Source: CAZASK01 sp964487845
Lineage (GTDB): Bacteria; Chlamydiota; Chlamydiia; Chlamydiales; FEN-1388
Direction: 5' to 3'
Length of the DNA stretch: 6,779 bases
Assembly (NCBI GenBank): GCA_964487845.1
Contig: CAZASK010000046.1
Coordinates: 1 to 6,779, forward strand
Of the stretch, positions 5,116 to 6,779 are shown piece by piece. A program made the position numbers and the translations under genes. How positions within the stretch are numbered: the stretch's first letter is position 1; every line of letters begins with the position of its first letter. The notes beneath the pieces were generated by a model. The model made no database searches. It was given only the letters and a program-made list of their open reading frames with translations, and was not told the origin of the DNA.

Positions 5116-6662
5116 CTGAATTGCGGTTGCAGGATCTTCCAAAGCTTGGATTGTGTGCTGTATATATGATATTTGAGCTTTGGCAAAAAACAGTACGTAT
5201 TATCGAGCTTCCTTCAAAAATCGATCTTTTTCGAAGAAATGCATATTTTGAAGAGCTCAAGTATGCAAATTTAAAAGTGCTTGATATTCCTAATGCGCAC
5301 AAATTTGGCTGGCTAGATCTTCTGCACCTCATCGAATCTCTTCCAGAGGGTCTCGAGAAATTGGTTATAAGAAACGCGAGAGATGGTTTTGTGGCCATCC
5401 ATCTTCGACAGCTTATAAAAAAATGCCCCAACCTCAGAGTGTTAGATATATCTGGAAATGGGCATATAAAAAAAATAGAAGAATGTTCTTTGCCTAATTT
5501 GACAGAGTTGTCTGCTCAAGGCACCACTATCGACAAAAAAACACTCGCGCGTATATTAGAGTCGTGTACACGCCTACAGAAGTTGAATATAGGTGGATCT
5601 GGAGTGCTTGACTTGTCAACTCTTCATTGCGAGAATTTGAAAGAGTTGGATCTCAGTGTGGATGAGGATGCACCCTGGTCTGAACGGTCCATCTGCTATA
5701 ATGACAAGATGTTTGAGATGTTGCCGCATAACGTGCGCAAGACGCTTGAAGTTATTAAGGTGGCGGGACAAAAGTATCTTACACGGATTGGATCCTTCGA
5801 ACAGCTGCGGCTCCTCGATGCGGCACAGACGAAAGTGGCTGAGATAGGGGATCTCTCACATCTGCCCCTTACAGAACTTTCTCTCTATGCATTGAGTCAA
5901 GTTGAATTAGACTTGCTGACGATATTTCAAAGAAATAATATGAAAGTTCTTTCGATAGAGCAGTGTGCTGATATAGACGATCTTGGCTCTTTCCCAAATA
6001 TAGAAGTGCTGAGACTTTCTGGAGATAGGTGTCTCAAGTTGTATGGAGTGTGTGGAGAGAAGTTGAAAAAGCTGTATCTTCGCGTGCATAAAGAAAAACA
6101 TGTAATCGAATCGGATCACATACAGTCAAAACGGCTCGAGGAGATTGAGCTCTTTGATGAAGTTTATTTTAGCAATCATGAAACCTGGAAATCTTTTTTA
6201 GTGAACAGCTGCGCGATGTTGCAGTCGCTTCGATTCAACTATAAGCAAAATCCGTTTGATTTTTGCGGTGTCATATTGCCATGTTTAAAGAAGCTGCAGC
6301 TTGATTTTTCTGAAATCGACAGCTCTCATCTTGAAGGTATAGCCGCGAGCACTCCCTCCATGCGTATTCTAGAGATGGCGTGGCATGGAGGCTATTCACG
6401 GTTTTTCTATCACAACAAGAATCCATATAAAAATGTACAATTTACTCAAGTGACTCAGCTAACGTTATACAGCTGTGATAAAGATATTTTCTTTACAGAT
6501 TTTTACGCTATCGATGCGATGTTCCCAAATATAAAAAAACTCACTTTTATTACCCGTCGCTCGTATTATAATTTGGGAAAAGCACGTATCTGGTTTGAGT
6601 ATGTGAATAGAGAGGTTCAAAAATTTTCAAAGCTCGTTCGAGTGAGTATAAAGGAGTGGTAA
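5046..6662 (+). CDS. leucine-rich-repeat protein, about 18 repeats, candidate host-interaction protein
   Basis: From residue about 75 to the C-terminus the protein is built of irregular LRR units of roughly 23-30 residues. Each has the LxxLxL strand, for example NLKVLDI, GLEKLVI, NLRVLDI, NLTELSA, RLQKLNI, NLKELDL, QLRLLDA, PLTELSL, NMKVLSI, NIEVLRL, KLKKLYL, RLEEIEL, MLQSLRF, CLKKLQL, SMRILEM, QVTQLTL and NIKKLTF. I count about 18. The pattern resembles eukaryote-like (F-box/AMN1 type) LRR proteins that abound in amoeba symbionts, where they are thought to bind host proteins. No signal peptide or membrane segment is visible. The GTG at 5046 is simply the first possible start and lacks a ribosome binding site. 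The authentic start is probably 4876, in another frame (see that entry), so the gene may be frameshifted. It is the third gene of the operon. No F-box or other catalytic domain could be identified, so its biochemical role is unknown beyond protein binding. Confidence 0.8.
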   Translation: MRWIFLHTKDSELSEKRLSLLPVTELRLQDLPKLGLCAVYMIFELWQKTVRIIELPSKIDLFRRNAYFEELKYANLKVLDIPNAHKFGWLDLLHLIESLPEGLEKLVIRNARDGFVAIHLRQLIKKCPNLRVLDISGNGHIKKIEECSLPNLTELSAQGTTIDKKTLARILESCTRLQKLNIGGSGVLDLSTLHCENLKELDLSVDEDAPWSERSICYNDKMFEMLPHNVRKTLEVIKVAGQKYLTRIGSFEQLRLLDAAQTKVAEIGDLSHLPLTELSLYALSQVELDLLTIFQRNNMKVLSIEQCADIDDLGSFPNIEVLRLSGDRCLKLYGVCGEKLKKLYLRVHKEKHVIESDHIQSKRLEEIELFDEVYFSNHETWKSFLVNSCAMLQSLRFNYKQNPFDFCGVILPCLKKLQLDFSEIDSSHLEGIAASTPSMRILEMAWHGGYSRFFYHNKNPYKNVQFTQVTQLTLYSCDKDIFFTDFYAIDAMFPNIKKLTFITRRSYYNLGKARIWFEYVNREVQKFSKLVRVSIKEW

Positions 6663-6779
6663 CCAAGTAATACGATGGCCCAAAAATAGTCAGTTTGAAG
6701 AAAGCGTTTCGATAGAAATGTAAAAAACGGGCAATTTAGGTAAAGATTGACCCCCTAACAAGGAAACATAATTGTCCGG
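6663..6779. other. non-coding right edge, no terminator seen
   Basis: No ORF or clear intrinsic terminator follows the LRR stop codon. The last 60 bases contain TTAGG and CCTAA in inverted orientation around an AAAGATTGACCC core. On the minus strand this gives GGGGGTCAATCTTTACC, loosely resembling IS21-type element ends. It is cut by the window edge, so this is only a suspicion. Confidence 0.3.

Noticed and set aside
5063..5431. 122-aa minus-strand ORF, plus other short ORFs within the LRR gene
   Set aside because: The LRR frame on the opposite strand has a clear repeat pattern; these are shadows.
1..6779. tRNA, rRNA, CRISPR array or origin of replication
   Set aside because: None is visible on either strand; the only repeats are the inverted and tandem ones listed.

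Overview
The window is moderately AT-rich and looks like accessory DNA from an intracellular, amoeba-associated bacterium, most likely of the Parachlamydiales (Protochlamydia/Parachlamydia/Neochlamydia type). The evidence is circumstantial: decayed insertion sequences sit beside eukaryote-interaction genes (a Fic protein and a large leucine-rich-repeat protein), and the first ORF has the feel of a lineage-specific chlamydial family. No housekeeping gene is present to fix the taxonomy.

Layout. Positions 2-49 hold two copies of a 24-bp tandem repeat. Positions 115-651 (minus strand) encode a 178-aa hypothetical protein with a good ribosome binding site. Positions 718-2776 are a graveyard of mobile DNA. 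The outer element is an IS5-family insertion sequence whose imperfect terminal inverted repeats I could match at both ends, flanked by TA/TA. Its transposase is cut into an N-terminal piece (774-987) and a C-terminal piece (2351-2758), both full of frameshifts. Between them lie a long imperfect inverted repeat (988-1146) and a minus-strand IS110-family transposase (1424-2329) that lacks its N-terminal catalytic segment. Positions 2779-3026 are non-coding and unusually dense in inverted repeats. They end in a plausible sigma70-type promoter whose -10 box is bracketed by a perfect 10-bp palindrome.

From 3027 to 6662 three plus-strand genes are packed as a likely operon: a 366-aa Fic protein (DUF4172-type N-terminus, inhibitory helix, Fic core, C-terminal winged helix), a 242-aa alpha/beta hydrolase resembling the methylesterase/SABP2 group, and a leucine-rich-repeat protein with about 18 repeats. 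The LRR gene most likely starts at 4876, overlapping the hydrolase stop, but its N-terminus and body are in different frames, so it carries a frameshift near 5025. The trio would fit a host-interaction cassette: a protein-modifying enzyme, a small-molecule esterase and a protein-binding LRR protein. That joint role is inference from content and spacing. The last 117 bases have no gene.

The most interesting items are the palindrome-bracketed promoter of the Fic operon, the frameshift in the LRR gene, and the inverted-repeat structures inside and around the nested insertion sequences. I did not find a demonstrably new system.
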